Shown here one piece after another: positions 24,136 through 34,210 of a DNA stretch of 42,022 nucleotides. Position 1 is the stretch's first letter, and every line of letters starts with the position of its first letter. A program made the translations under genes and the position numbers. This DNA is from Acidobacteriota bacterium (GTDB taxonomy: Bacteria > Acidobacteriota > Terriglobia > Acidiferrales > UBA7541), in contig JABCZG010000032.1 in the NCBI GenBank assembly GCA_013289835.1, positions 1 to 42,022 of the forward strand, read 5' to 3'. The notes beneath the pieces are model-generated. The model saw nothing but the letters and a program-made list of their open reading frames with translations, was not told where the DNA came from and did no database searches.

Positions 24136-25332
24136 TCACTTCGATAGTCGGTTGTATTTTTTCAAGACCGCGCGGAGTTTGTCGTGCGGGAGGGCGATGA
24201 CCTTGTGATCGTTGATGCCAGTCATGGTTTCGGCGGCTACCATGGCGTTGATGACGGCTTCTTCGGTGGCTTGGACGGTAGCGGCGAAGAGTGGCTCGAT
24301 CTTGTCGTTGGGCAACATTTTGAGATTGACGACATGGTCGGCGGCCGCGGCGCCAGGATTGGCGGTGGAGAACGCGATGAAAATGTCGCCGGAACCGTTG
24401 CCGGAGATGCTGCCGTTGCGTCCGAGGCCGAGGGAAACGCGGCGCGAGAGACGCTTGAGCTGATGCGAGACAAGCGGCGCGTCGGTGGCGACGACCACGA
24501 TGATCGAGCCGCGGTCCAGTTCGCTGAAGGACGCGGAGGCATACGCAGGCTCTTCGGGAATTTCCCTGCCGACGGGCACGCCTGCGATGCGCAAATTCGG
24601 GCGTACGCCGTAGTTGCATTGCACGAGAACTCCCACCGTGTAGCCTCCGGATTTCTCGTCGAGCTTACGCGATGACGTGCCGATGCCGCCTTTGAATTCG
24701 TTGCAAATCATTCCCGTGCCGCCGCCGACGTTGCCTTCTTGAACGGGGCCGGCCGCCGCGGAATCGATGGCGTGAAATGCGTGTTCCGGCTTCACGTGGA
24801 AACCATTGATGTCGTTGAGCCAGCCATCCCACGTTTCCGCGACGACAGGTAACGACCACCAATAACCCGTGGGATCGGGCTGACCGTGCGTCACGCGCCA
24901 TTGAATGACGGCGTCGCGGACGACTCCGACGCTGTGCGTGTTGGTGATCATCACGGGACCTTCGAGGAAGCCGGATTCTTCTACCCAGGTGGTACCGGTC
25001 ATTTCACCATTGCCGTTCAGCGACCACCAGCCGGCGAAGACGGGATTATTCATGGAGTCTTTGCCGCGCGGCAACACGGCGGTCACTCCCGTTCGAACGG
25101 GGCCTTTGCCGACTTCGAGTTTTCCCTCGCCGGAAATAAGCGTGGTGTGGCCGACGAGGACGCCGGCAACGTCGGTGATGGCATTGAACGGGCCGGGCGT
25201 GCCGTCGAAGGGAACGCCCAGATCGCGGGCGCGCGGCTTGGCAGGTGGATTTTGTTGAGCCGGGACGACACATGCCACCGGCAACGAACAAAAAAGGAAT
25301 GCGAGAAAACGAAAACTGGACAAACGGGTCAT
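24136..25332 (-). CDS. P1 family (DmpA/S58) peptidase, exported
   Basis: The 398-residue protein starts with a signal peptide (hydrophobic to about residue 25, PAQQ). The family blocks are RDLGVPFDGTPGPFNAITDV, GVTAVLPRG, NTHSVGVVRDAVI, GNVGGGTGM and KGGIGTSSRK. DmpA-type enzymes cleave themselves and use the newly exposed Ser; Thr219-Ser220-Ser221 is the expected cut site here. It removes N-terminal residues, often beta- or D-residues. The start is three bases after the M28 peptidase stop, so both are in one operon. A four-Cys pattern is absent. Confidence 0.9.
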   Translation of the reverse strand: MTRLSSFRFLAFLFCSLPVACVVPAQQNPPAKPRARDLGVPFDGTPGPFNAITDVAGVLVGHTTLISGEGKLEVGKGPVRTGVTAVLPRGKDSMNNPVFAGWWSLNGNGEMTGTTWVEESGFLEGPVMITNTHSVGVVRDAVIQWRVTHGQPDPTGYWWSLPVVAETWDGWLNDINGFHVKPEHAFHAIDSAAAGPVQEGNVGGGTGMICNEFKGGIGTSSRKLDEKSGGYTVGVLVQCNYGVRPNLRIAGVPVGREIPEEPAYASASFSELDRGSIIVVVATDAPLVSHQLKRLSRRVSLGLGRNGSISGNGSGDIFIAFSTANPGAAAADHVVNLKMLPNDKIEPLFAATVQATEEAVINAMVAAETMTGINDHKVIALPHDKLRAVLKKYNRLSK

Positions 25333-25335
25333 GGA

Positions 25336-27522
25336 TTATTTTTTCTCCCAGGAAGATTGCGCGGAACGCAGCAGCTCGGTATTTTTCTCTATAGCTTTTT
25401 CGAGCCGCGCCGCTTGCTGATTCGCCAATTTCCAATCGGATTTCTCTACGGCCTCGGTCAACCCGGGGAATTCCAGGTGCGCATAGGTGTACCGCGATGC
25501 ATAAAGAAGGTGTTGAAACCAGGGGCGCCCCGGAATGCCGTTGGGATCGAGCCAGTTGGATTCCACCTCAAGAAGTTGATCATTGAGGCGTTGCAGTTTT
25601 TCAGGCGAAACATTTCCTGCAAGGAGATCGCGCGCGGTCACTTCGTGCAAGAGGTGGCCTGCCTTTTCGAAGTCCGCGATGCGGGAATGCAGGCGCTTCA
25701 GATTGACATGTGACTTCAGATTGTTTTGTGCTTCCAGTTCTCCGAGAAACTGTTCGAGCTTGGAACCATTGAAGCCGAAATCAAACGGAAGAACGTCCGC
25801 GTTTGCAAGGCGCAGCGCGACGAGACCCCAGATGCGCGTGAGCGCAGCGTGGTATTCGAATTTTGGATCGCCGATGTGCGACATCCAATAATGATCGTCG
25901 TACATCGAGTGGTAGACGCCGTAGTCGCCGGTGAAGCCCAGATTAATGACGGGGCGACCGAGATGATTCAGAAAGACAGTGTGATCGGAGCCGCTGCCAA
26001 TGCGCGTTTCAACGAGCGCGCTATCAAACGGGACGGTGCTGGCTTTCGCGTCACGCATGGTCGTGGTGCGCCAAGCTTCGTAGAGCGAGCGGCCCGATGG
26101 CGCGCGAACATCCTTCGAAGCTTCCACGAGCATTGGTGCGAGAGACGCTACAGCAGAAGGCGAAAAGCTGAGGCCTTCCGGACCCGCGGCAGTGGCGGCT
26201 CCGGCAACAGACTCGTCCACGTTCAAATACGCCACGAGTTTTTTCTTCAGGTCGTCGGCAAATTGTTCGCCCCATTCGGTTGAGCCGGTGAGCGCGTATT
26301 CTTCGCCGTCCCAACTGCAGACGATGATGCTACGGCGCGGACGAATACCGCGCTGCTTGAGTTCGCCGATGGCGCGCGTGAGCTCCATCATCGAAGCGGT
26401 GCCGCTCGAAGGATCGACGCCGCCGAAGGCCCACGCGTCGCGATGATTGCCGAGCAGCACCCATTCGTCGGGAAGTTCGCTGCCGCGAATGCGCGCTTCG
26501 ACGACGGTGTAAGGCTGCATGCTCGTGTCCATGTCAATTTTGACGTGGACTTTCACGGCACCGGTGAGGCGATATGTGATGGGCAGCGCGCCCTGCCACT
26601 CTTTCGGGACTTCGGGTCCATTCATGTTTTCAAGAAGCGGCTTGGCATCACGCCAGGAAAGTGGGAGCGCGGGAATTTTTGGAAGTGAAGTCGCTTCGGC
26701 AGGAGCGATGTGTTTTGCCCCGGGTACCGAGGCCCAGCCGGGCGTAGTGGGATCGCCAGGAACAATAAAATCGTACGTGATGGCGCCGCGCTGAATGTAG
26801 CTTTCCGGACCCCACGGACCATCGGGGAAAACTTTGCCGTGCGTGTATCCCTCTTCGGCGGGATCGGAATAAATGAGCAGAGCGGCGGCGCCTTCGCGCT
26901 CGGCAGTCAGCGCTTTGAAACCACGATAGCTATACGGATTCGAATAGCGCACGAGAACGATTTTGCCTTTGACGCGGATGCCGTTTTTTCGCAGGAGATC
27001 GTAATCTTCGGGATTGCCGCTGTGTGCGTAGACGACTTCGGCGGTGACGTCTCCTGAAGCGGAGTAGCCGAAATAGGCACCGGAGACGGCGGGATTTTTC
27101 GTGTCTGGATCGACGTCGTACGGATCTTCGCGAAGAGACGCGGTGAAATGGACGGGCTCGGTCATTTCGAGAGAGATGCTGCGCGGCTGCGAGTGCAAGA
27201 CGTCGTAGCGGCGGAGGGTGACGTCTTCCCAGCCTTGCTTGCGCCACTCCTCGGCAACGTAGTCGGCGAGTTTATTGTTCCGCTCGGAAGCGGCGGGATG
27301 CGGTTCGGCGGTGAGCGTGTGGTGCCATTCGCGGGCTTTGTCGGGCGAAGGGATGGACTGAAATGTGGTTTCGAGTTCGTGTTCGCCGGCGGCGTGTGCG
27401 GGAGAAAATCCGAGGATGGGAGTGGCAGGTGGCGTGTCTTGCTTGAGCTGAGCAGAGAGCGTGAGAGTCACGAGCAACACGGAAGCGAACGCGATTAGAA
27501 AACGGCGTGAACGAGGGGGCAT
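25336..27522 (-). CDS. M28 metallopeptidase, glutamate carboxypeptidase II type
   Basis: The 728-residue exported protein has a signal peptide (RFLIAFASVLLVTLTLSA), a PA insert domain, a dizinc catalytic domain and a transferrin-receptor-like C-terminal dimer domain. Zinc ligands match the family: His360 (GNHRDAW), Asp370 (GGVDPSSGT), Glu408, Asp436 (LNVDES) and His538 (YGVYHSMY), with Glu407 as base (SWDGEEY). It should trim C-terminal residues from peptides outside the cytoplasm. I chose ATG 27522, with GGAGAG about nine bases upstream; the ten-residue longer frame is less likely. It is followed by the P1 peptidase at three bases. Confidence 0.92.
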   Translation of the reverse strand: MPPRSRRFLIAFASVLLVTLTLSAQLKQDTPPATPILGFSPAHAAGEHELETTFQSIPSPDKAREWHHTLTAEPHPAASERNNKLADYVAEEWRKQGWEDVTLRRYDVLHSQPRSISLEMTEPVHFTASLREDPYDVDPDTKNPAVSGAYFGYSASGDVTAEVVYAHSGNPEDYDLLRKNGIRVKGKIVLVRYSNPYSYRGFKALTAEREGAAALLIYSDPAEEGYTHGKVFPDGPWGPESYIQRGAITYDFIVPGDPTTPGWASVPGAKHIAPAEATSLPKIPALPLSWRDAKPLLENMNGPEVPKEWQGALPITYRLTGAVKVHVKIDMDTSMQPYTVVEARIRGSELPDEWVLLGNHRDAWAFGGVDPSSGTASMMELTRAIGELKQRGIRPRRSIIVCSWDGEEYALTGSTEWGEQFADDLKKKLVAYLNVDESVAGAATAAGPEGLSFSPSAVASLAPMLVEASKDVRAPSGRSLYEAWRTTTMRDAKASTVPFDSALVETRIGSGSDHTVFLNHLGRPVINLGFTGDYGVYHSMYDDHYWMSHIGDPKFEYHAALTRIWGLVALRLANADVLPFDFGFNGSKLEQFLGELEAQNNLKSHVNLKRLHSRIADFEKAGHLLHEVTARDLLAGNVSPEKLQRLNDQLLEVESNWLDPNGIPGRPWFQHLLYASRYTYAHLEFPGLTEAVEKSDWKLANQQAARLEKAIEKNTELLRSAQSSWEKK

Positions 27523-27588
27523 TATTGATTCGCTCTCCAAGTAATCGAGCAAGTGGACTGCAAAGAATGACAGCCGGACTACGGTGCA

Positions 27589-28926
27589 TCAAGCGGAAAA
27601 AACTTTCGCGAGTGCCAGAGTGAGCGCACGAGCGATCAGTCCGGATTCTTCCGGTGAAATCGTGAAAGGTGGGGCAAGGAGAATGTGGTCGCCGCGCAGG
27701 CCATCCACGCAGCCTTGCGTGGGATAGGTGAGCACATTTTCGTCAAGGCAGGCTTGCCGAATTTTTTCGGCGATGTTATCGGATTTTGGGAATGGCTCGC
27801 GCGTGGCTTTGTCCTTGACGAATTCCACACCGAGAAGGAGTCCGAGGCCGCGGACGTCGCCGACGTTGGGATGCGATTGCAGTGGAGAAAGAGCTTCGCG
27901 CAGAGTTTTGCCCGCAGGAAGCACACGGTCGAACAGATTGTGTGTTTCAAGATAGTCGAGGACGGCGTTTCCCGCGGCCATGGAAACCGGATGCGCTTGA
28001 TATGTGAAGCCGTGCATGAATGCGCCGGAGCCGCGTTCGAACGCTTCCAAGACGCGCGCGGAAACGAGCACGGCGCCAAGCGGCGCGTACCCGCTGGCAA
28101 CTCCCTTCCCCACCAAAATAATGTCCGGCTCGATGTTCCAGTGCTGGACGGCGAATGGCTTTCCGGTGCGCCCCATGCCCGTCATCACTTCGTCCGCGAT
28201 CAGCAGAATTCCGTTTTTGCGACAGAGTTCGGCGATGCGCGCGGCGTAGCCGTCGGGAGGTTCGGCGGCGCCGAGCGTAGCGCCAACGATGGGTTCGAAA
28301 ATAAAAGCGGCGGCTTGCTCGCGCGCGCGTTCGAGCAAATGGACTTGTAGATCGTCCGCGCAGGCGAGTTCGCATTGCGGAAAAGTCTTTTCGAACGGGC
28401 AGTGGTAGCAGAAGCAGGGCGCGATGTGGCCCCATTCGGCAAGCAGGGGCTCATACGGCGCGCGGCGAGCGGCGTTTCCGCTGACGGACATCGCGCCAAG
28501 CGTGCTGCCGTGATAGCTCTGGCGCCGCGAGAGAACACGGTACCGACCCTTCTGACCGGTTTCCAGATGATACTGACGCGCGAGTTTGATCGCCGTTTCC
28601 GTGGCTTCGGAGCCGCCAGAGGTGAAATAAACGCGGCCACCGTTGCGGAAATTCGGCGGAGCGATGGCGAGGAGCCGCGCCGCAAGCTTTTCCGCGGAAA
28701 CCGAATGAAACTGCGAAGTGTGCGCGAACGCGATTTCCGCGGATTGCTCGGCCATAGCGCGGCCGATTTCCGCCACTCCATGCCCGATGCTTACAACCGC
28801 AGCCTGCCCGGAAGCATCCAGGAAGCGCCGGCCATCCGAAGAAATGATCCAGCAGCCCTCGCCGCGAACGGCGACCGGAAATGTCTTCTTGAAATTGCGT
28901 GGAAAGAGTCCGCTGCTCGTCGGCAT
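27589..28926 (-). CDS. Class III aminotransferase (aspartate aminotransferase family)
   Basis: The 445-residue PLP enzyme is of the omega-aminotransferase/BioA-like branch. It has DGRRFLDASGQAAVVSIGHG, SGGSEATETAIKLARQYH (phosphate contact), the PLP-ring Asp in LIADEVMTGMGRTG, and Schiff-base Lys274 in ILVGKGVASGYAPLG. The amino donor cannot be read from sequence. ATG 28926 starts the conserved part; the frame runs open to 29091 without a domain. It lies 66 bases before the M28 peptidase on the same strand, so an operon is likely, and the peptidases could supply its substrates. Confidence 0.9.
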   Translation of the reverse strand: MPTSSGLFPRNFKKTFPVAVRGEGCWIISSDGRRFLDASGQAAVVSIGHGVAEIGRAMAEQSAEIAFAHTSQFHSVSAEKLAARLLAIAPPNFRNGGRVYFTSGGSEATETAIKLARQYHLETGQKGRYRVLSRRQSYHGSTLGAMSVSGNAARRAPYEPLLAEWGHIAPCFCYHCPFEKTFPQCELACADDLQVHLLERAREQAAAFIFEPIVGATLGAAEPPDGYAARIAELCRKNGILLIADEVMTGMGRTGKPFAVQHWNIEPDIILVGKGVASGYAPLGAVLVSARVLEAFERGSGAFMHGFTYQAHPVSMAAGNAVLDYLETHNLFDRVLPAGKTLREALSPLQSHPNVGDVRGLGLLLGVEFVKDKATREPFPKSDNIAEKIRQACLDENVLTYPTQGCVDGLRGDHILLAPPFTISPEESGLIARALTLALAKVFSA

Positions 28927-29050
28927 GAGATGTCCGTGAACGGATTGTAACAGACTCGCAACTGCGCTCAGCGTGACGCGCCGCGCCCCGAACGCAGCGT
29001 GGGAACTCGACGCTCTCTCGCGCAAACGCAGGCGTTGGAACGAGTCGAGC

Positions 29051-30742
29051 TTAATGCGGCTGCACTTCGACCGGGTCCGGCAAGTGCACACTTCCCTGCA
29101 TCAGCTCCCCGATGGTCAGATTCTGTCCGTGTTGAACGTAGCGCGCGAGGACGTTTGGCTGCAGCCAATCCAGCCCCCAGGCGTCTTCCACAGCAACGAT
29201 GGTGTAGGAACCGGGAATGACGCCCTGCAAAAGGAAAGTTCCGTCGAAGTCGCTTTGGTCCCGCCGGAACAATTCAATGTGTGCCTCCGGATCTTTCGGC
29301 ACGAGGGCGACCATAACGCCGGCAACCGGTTTGTCCTTCTTATGCACCACTCCTTCGATGGAGACGACGCCTTCGGAGAGGACAGCGGTCATCTCCAGAG
29401 CAGCGCCTGGCGTAACCATCACATCGTGCCCCGGAGCATCTCCGGCCTGTGAAAATGTACGAACAACGGAATAGACTTTTGTTTGGCTGACAAACCGAAC
29501 CGCATACTTTCCCGGCGCCAGATTTTCAAACGTATTGAGCCCGGAAGGATCGCCTTGCTTGAACGCAACCACATGCAAGTGTGAATCCTGCAAGCCGACA
29601 AAATATTGCTTGGGCAGCGGTTCCTGCCCCGGCATCTTGACGGTCACCTTCAGGTTGCCGAGCGGTTCACCGTGAGAATCGCTCAACTCCTGCCCATCGT
29701 GAGCAAGGTCAATGTCGGTGGAAACCTCCATCTGTCCCGAACTCGAATTCTGCGCTCTCACCGTGTAGCGCCCCGGCGGAATCCCGCTCACTTCATAAAC
29801 GCCGGGCGACACGGGCTGCATGCCTTCCGTCTGGACAAACTGGACTGAGTCGAAAACACGTTTCTGCAGCGTCGGCATGGTGAAACTAGTCTGCTGGCCT
29901 TCTTCGTTCAGTGGGACTCGCAAAACAAGATGTAAGGCGGGAGTAGGATTGAGGTGTATTTCGAATTGCAGCCGATCGCCGCCCTTCACTTCAATGGAAG
30001 TGGCGCGGTCCGCTTCCGTGGCGCCGTTATAGTAGGTCACGGGGTAGACAACATCCAGGGCCGGCGAAACTTGTGAAGCTTGATGGCCCGCTGCCGCCGG
30101 CGCGGTCACAGGATGAATCGCATACCAGGGTTTTGCGGTGACGGAAATAAAATAATTGCCGGGACGGAGCAGGTTGAAGTCGAAAAATCCACGGTCATCG
30201 GTGGAGGAGTTGGAAAAGCGGACGATGCGCGTGAGTCCCCCACTATGATTTTCCAAATAGAGAGCCACTTGCGCGTTTCGAACAGGATCACCGAATTCAT
30301 CCATCACATGGCCCGACATGAGCGCCATCGGCGTCAGCCGCAGCACCAGATTCTCGGTCGAGAATTCCGCGCCGGTCACAATCGCGGTGGAGAATTGTTC
30401 ATGTTGCTCGTATGCCGCGGAGAGAAATCCACGTTTGGCTCCCTGCAAGGAATATTTTCCAGCTTTGAGTTGCAAAAACTCGAAATGACCGTTCTCGGAG
30501 GTGACCACGAAGATTGTCCGCGCGCGATTCTTTGTTTCTGCAAGGGAGATGCGCGCCTGGGAGAGCGGCGCACCGGTCATCGCGTTCACGGCGGTTCCCG
30601 CAATCTTAAACAGTTGCCCGGCTTGCGGCTTCTCTTGTGAAGCAGGATTGGGATTTTGCGCGGCTTCTGCAATGGCGGGCTGCAACATCGCCAGCCCGAA
30701 GACGGCATGCAGGACACAGCGCAGTGGCAAGGTCAAACTCAT
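29051..30742 (-). CDS. Surface protein with carboxypeptidase-regulatory-like domains (B)
   Basis: The 563-residue protein has a signal peptide (CVLHAVFGLAMLQPAIAEA) and several beta-sandwich repeats. One CarboxypepD_reg-like domain reads KIAGTAVNAMTGAPLSQARI then GHFEFLQLKAGKYSLQ, and others read SGHVMDEFGDPVRNAQVAL and FFDFNLLRPGNYFISV. Such domains bind carbohydrate or stabilise large surface proteins. No TonB-dependent receptor barrel is fused. Its ATG overlaps the TGA of the upstream copy (ATGA), so the two are coupled. The next gene on the strand begins 124 bases after its stop. Confidence 0.85.
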   Translation of the reverse strand: MSLTLPLRCVLHAVFGLAMLQPAIAEAAQNPNPASQEKPQAGQLFKIAGTAVNAMTGAPLSQARISLAETKNRARTIFVVTSENGHFEFLQLKAGKYSLQGAKRGFLSAAYEQHEQFSTAIVTGAEFSTENLVLRLTPMALMSGHVMDEFGDPVRNAQVALYLENHSGGLTRIVRFSNSSTDDRGFFDFNLLRPGNYFISVTAKPWYAIHPVTAPAAAGHQASQVSPALDVVYPVTYYNGATEADRATSIEVKGGDRLQFEIHLNPTPALHLVLRVPLNEEGQQTSFTMPTLQKRVFDSVQFVQTEGMQPVSPGVYEVSGIPPGRYTVRAQNSSSGQMEVSTDIDLAHDGQELSDSHGEPLGNLKVTVKMPGQEPLPKQYFVGLQDSHLHVVAFKQGDPSGLNTFENLAPGKYAVRFVSQTKVYSVVRTFSQAGDAPGHDVMVTPGAALEMTAVLSEGVVSIEGVVHKKDKPVAGVMVALVPKDPEAHIELFRRDQSDFDGTFLLQGVIPGSYTIVAVEDAWGLDWLQPNVLARYVQHGQNLTIGELMQGSVHLPDPVEVQPH

Positions 30743-32562
30743 TGCGAATTGGCCTCCACGATTAGTTTTAAGCGCAGGCGCTCTTTCTGTCCGGCGTTGA
30801 CCTGGATCACTTGCCCCTGAGGCTGAAGTTTGTGCAGAGTTTCCTCGGTGGCAGATTCCAATTCGTGGTGCTGCTGTTCGAACGCAACTACCAAATAGGA
30901 TCCGGGTGGCAGCTGCTCTTCCGAAAAAGTTCCGTCGGGAGCGCCGTTACTCGCGCGGAATTGTCCCGAGCTCCCCGCAAGCGGAAGAAAATAGATATAA
31001 CTCTCCGGGCCAACTTTATCGTTCGGACTCAGCGAATTGTTTGGATTGCTTGGGTCTTCGACCGTACCGGTCACTTCAGCGCCGTCGTCGCGCAGCGTGA
31101 GTTCGATGGGAGAGCTCGAACCGCCCATTCCCACTTCCAATGCTTCGCGAAGCAAGTCCCTGCCGCCGCACAAAATGGAAGCAACGTAACCGACGCCAGA
31201 TTCGGCACGAACATGGTATCGGCCTGGCCGCACGCTGGGAATGGCGAGGGTATGTTCACGAGCGGCGCCCACGGGTTGTGACGCACGGGCCCCGTTTCCG
31301 CCAAAATCATCGAGGGGTGTCAGCGTCACGTGAACATTGGAGAAATTTGCGCGCGGTGGCGCTTTGCCATCCCCGAATCCCCCGGCAGGATCGTCCTGGG
31401 CATCGCCGAAGGCGCTCTGGCCGGAGCTGAGTTGCTCCCGCACATTCACAGTCAAGGCGGAATTGGGCACGAGAGTCACCGGAGGCAATCCGAGCGCCGC
31501 ACCATGCACGGAAAAATTCAAAATTCCTGTTGAGCCGGACTGTCCATTGGAGTAGGCGTCTGCTTCCAGCGTATAACTGCCGTCGGGCAACGATCCAATA
31601 AGTTGCTCTTCCGCCGGGTTGTAGCCGAGGGAGTAGCCCGGACCGGGATTTCCCAGCGGATAGATGCGAACGCCGAGCCCCGCCCCTGCGGCTGCGTTCG
31701 CAACGGGAATTTTGACGGGATAGTATTCGCGGCGAGTTACGGAAAGGTTGGCCTGAAACGTTGCGCCGGGGCCAAGTTGAATTCGACTGGCCACGGCGAA
31801 ATCGGCCGAACTCGGATAAAAAACGGGCGCGAAACCAAACAGTTGGCCCCCCGGCGCGGCGATAAGCGGATCACGATCGAGCTGCTCGTGAGTAAAAAGT
31901 TTGTACGTTCCCGCGGTGAGATTTGAAAAACGAAACTCGCCATCCGTCCAGGTGGTGAAGGTACCGGCGGAGACCCAGTGTTCTTGCCCCTCGTTTACCT
32001 CGCGGCGATAAATCTCCAACCGAATGCGCAAATCGCCTTCCGCGCCGGGGATATTGAGTCGCCCGACGATCAAGGATTCGGGATCGAGATAGAGCGTGAT
32101 CTCCGATTGGTTTTGCATCATTCGGCGATTCGCCGATTCATTGGTGTTCTCCAGAAAGCCGGGCTTGCGTGCCATGAATTGGGTGGGAATGAGTCGCACG
32201 AGCGATTGAAAACGGCCAGCGCCGAATGCGCGAACTTGGCTTGAGGCCGACGAATTCTCATCTGACGCTGCTTCTTGCGGCGGGAGTTTGAATTCGAAAC
32301 GGCCGCGGTCGTCGGTCAGGGTGGCGAATTGCTGGTCGGGAGAATAAACGAGGGCGCGGCTGATGGGTTCATGCGTGAGGCGATTGAGGACCGTGCCGTG
32401 AACGGAGGAAGGGGTCTCGGAGGTGCCGGCAAACCCGCCGGTGGACTGTGCGCTCGCAGTGAAGCAGGAAAAGGCAAAGAGGAGAAGGGCTGTCGAGAAA
32501 ACGGAGGGCAAAGAGCGACTGGCGATCAAGAAATCTGGCGAACGCTTGGCGGGGGCGGTCAT
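30739..32562 (-). CDS. Surface protein with carboxypeptidase-regulatory-like domains (A)
   Basis: The 607-residue exported protein has a hydrophobic signal segment (SLPSVFSTALLLFAFSCFTASA). The domain GTVLNRLTHEPISRALVYS and FATLTDDRGRFEFKLP is a clear CarboxypepD_reg repeat, and further repeats follow (RFSNLTAGTYKLFTHEQL, RPGRYHVRAESGVGYVA, LPPGSYLVVAFEQ). It resembles copy B in domain order and probably arose by duplication. I chose ATG 32562, about ten bases after GAAGGA; the frame is open to 32604. It is the first gene of the minus-strand run and is divergent from the second APC permease. Confidence 0.85.
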   Translation of the reverse strand: MTAPAKRSPDFLIASRSLPSVFSTALLLFAFSCFTASAQSTGGFAGTSETPSSVHGTVLNRLTHEPISRALVYSPDQQFATLTDDRGRFEFKLPPQEAASDENSSASSQVRAFGAGRFQSLVRLIPTQFMARKPGFLENTNESANRRMMQNQSEITLYLDPESLIVGRLNIPGAEGDLRIRLEIYRREVNEGQEHWVSAGTFTTWTDGEFRFSNLTAGTYKLFTHEQLDRDPLIAAPGGQLFGFAPVFYPSSADFAVASRIQLGPGATFQANLSVTRREYYPVKIPVANAAAGAGLGVRIYPLGNPGPGYSLGYNPAEEQLIGSLPDGSYTLEADAYSNGQSGSTGILNFSVHGAALGLPPVTLVPNSALTVNVREQLSSGQSAFGDAQDDPAGGFGDGKAPPRANFSNVHVTLTPLDDFGGNGARASQPVGAAREHTLAIPSVRPGRYHVRAESGVGYVASILCGGRDLLREALEVGMGGSSSPIELTLRDDGAEVTGTVEDPSNPNNSLSPNDKVGPESYIYFLPLAGSSGQFRASNGAPDGTFSEEQLPPGSYLVVAFEQQHHELESATEETLHKLQPQGQVIQVNAGQKERLRLKLIVEANSQ

Positions 32563-32672
32563 GGCCGGGGTTCCTTCGCTGCGGATTATTTCACCACATA
32601 ACATTCTTGTCTTGAAGGATTAGTTGCAGCACCCACAGAAAGCGCTGCCTCACGGGAATTTGGGATTCGCCA

Positions 32673-34103
32673 GTGCGCTGTTGGAAAACCGGCGAGGACG
32701 CGGTCGATCCGTTTGGAGCGAAGAGTTGTGCTACGCTTGCGCGATTTTCTTATGACGACGATGCAAATGCCATTCGGCGATCCCATGAAAACGCGGATGC
32801 GCAATTGACCGAGCCGACGAAGGGGCTGGTGCGCACGATTGGGCGCTGGAGTCTTACGGCGCTGATTGTGAACACGATGATTGGCGCGAGCATTTTTGGA
32901 TTGCCGGCGCTGATTGCGGCGCGATTGGGGCGATGGAGCCCGCTGGGATTTTTCGCGGCGTTTGCGGGGATCAGCGTGATTGCGGCGTGCATGGCGGAAG
33001 TGGCGTCGCAATTCCGGGAGGCGGGCGGACCTTATCTATACGCACGGGAGGCGTTCGGACAATTTGTTGCCATTCAGAATGGCTGGCTGATGTGGCTGAC
33101 GCGGGTTGCAGCGGCTTCGGCGGTGGCCAACCTCTTTATCACCTACCTGAGTGAATTTTTTCCTGGAGTGAAAGCGCCGCTGGCGAGGGCGGGCGTTCTC
33201 ACCATGCTCATCGGGATTCTTGCCGCGGTGAACTACCTTGGAGTGACCGAGGGCAATCTCGTCAGCAATCTTTTTACTGTCACGAAAGTGACGCTGCTGG
33301 TGTTTTTTGTTGTGGCGGGACTTGGGGCGCTGGCGTGGCATCCGGAGCTACGAGTGACGCCCGTGGTGGTGCCGGTCACGGCCGAAAATTGGTTTGAGGC
33401 GATGCTGCTGATGATTTATTCCTACGGCGGATTTGAAGCGGCGCTCATCGTTACCGGCGAGACGCGCGACGCGCGCAAAGATATTCCTGTTGCGTTGTTT
33501 GCGGCCATCGCGGCGACAACGGTGATCTACGTCGCGGTGCAATATCTGGTGATTCATACCATTCCTAACGCGGGAGCGTCGAGCGCGCCGGTGATGGATT
33601 CCGCGCGGCGTTTTTTAGCGCCGCTGGGCGTGCAGATCGTCGCAGCGGGGACGCTGGTTTCCGCGTACGGATATCTCAGCGCAAATATCCTGCATACGCC
33701 GCGAGTCACGTTTGCGATGGGAGAACGCGAAGACTTCCCTGCTTTTTTCGCGAGAATTCATCCGCGGTTTCGGACACCGCATTTTTCAATCGTGATATTT
33801 GCTCTCGCGCTTCTGTTGTTTTCCATCGCAGGAAACTTCAAGTGGAACGCCATGCTGTCGAGCGTTTCGCGGCTTTTTGTTTATGGGACGGTTGCGGCGG
33901 CACTGCCGGTGCTCCGGAAAAAGCAGCCGGATGCGGATGCCTTCCGGCTGCCGTATGGGAATGTACTCGCGGCGCTCGCGCTCCTCTTCACAGCGGTAAT
34001 GATCACGCGCATGCATGTGGGGGAACTCATCGTGATTTCGATCACCGCGGCGCTCGCGTTTGCGAATTGGCTGTGGGCGCGAAACCGCGTAACGATTTCT
34101 TGA
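32673..34103 (+). CDS. APC-family amino-acid permease (second copy)
   Basis: The frame is 476 residues with about twelve membrane helices. The first reads NTMIGASIFGLPALIA, followed by AEVASQFREAGGPYLYARE and GGFEAALIVTGETRDARKDIP, all typical of amino-acid/polyamine permeases. The first 45 residues (through ENADAQL) are polar and may not be translated; a TTG at 32805 gives TEPTKGLVRTIG as a more usual start, but neither has a good ribosome site. It is unlike the first permease in detail. It stands 107 bases before the S9 peptidase on the same strand. Confidence 0.87.
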   Translation: MRCWKTGEDAVDPFGAKSCATLARFSYDDDANAIRRSHENADAQLTEPTKGLVRTIGRWSLTALIVNTMIGASIFGLPALIAARLGRWSPLGFFAAFAGISVIAACMAEVASQFREAGGPYLYAREAFGQFVAIQNGWLMWLTRVAAASAVANLFITYLSEFFPGVKAPLARAGVLTMLIGILAAVNYLGVTEGNLVSNLFTVTKVTLLVFFVVAGLGALAWHPELRVTPVVVPVTAENWFEAMLLMIYSYGGFEAALIVTGETRDARKDIPVALFAAIAATTVIYVAVQYLVIHTIPNAGASSAPVMDSARRFLAPLGVQIVAAGTLVSAYGYLSANILHTPRVTFAMGEREDFPAFFARIHPRFRTPHFSIVIFALALLLFSIAGNFKWNAMLSSVSRLFVYGTVAAALPVLRKKQPDADAFRLPYGNVLAALALLFTAVMITRMHVGELIVISITAALAFANWLWARNRVTIS

Positions 34104-34210
34104 ACTACAGATAGCGCGGTGCACTATTGGATTCAGGGGCGAAACGTGCCAATATCCGTGATTCTGCACGGACGGTTGCGACTCACCATGTTTCAAAGGA
34201 GAAGCAAGAG

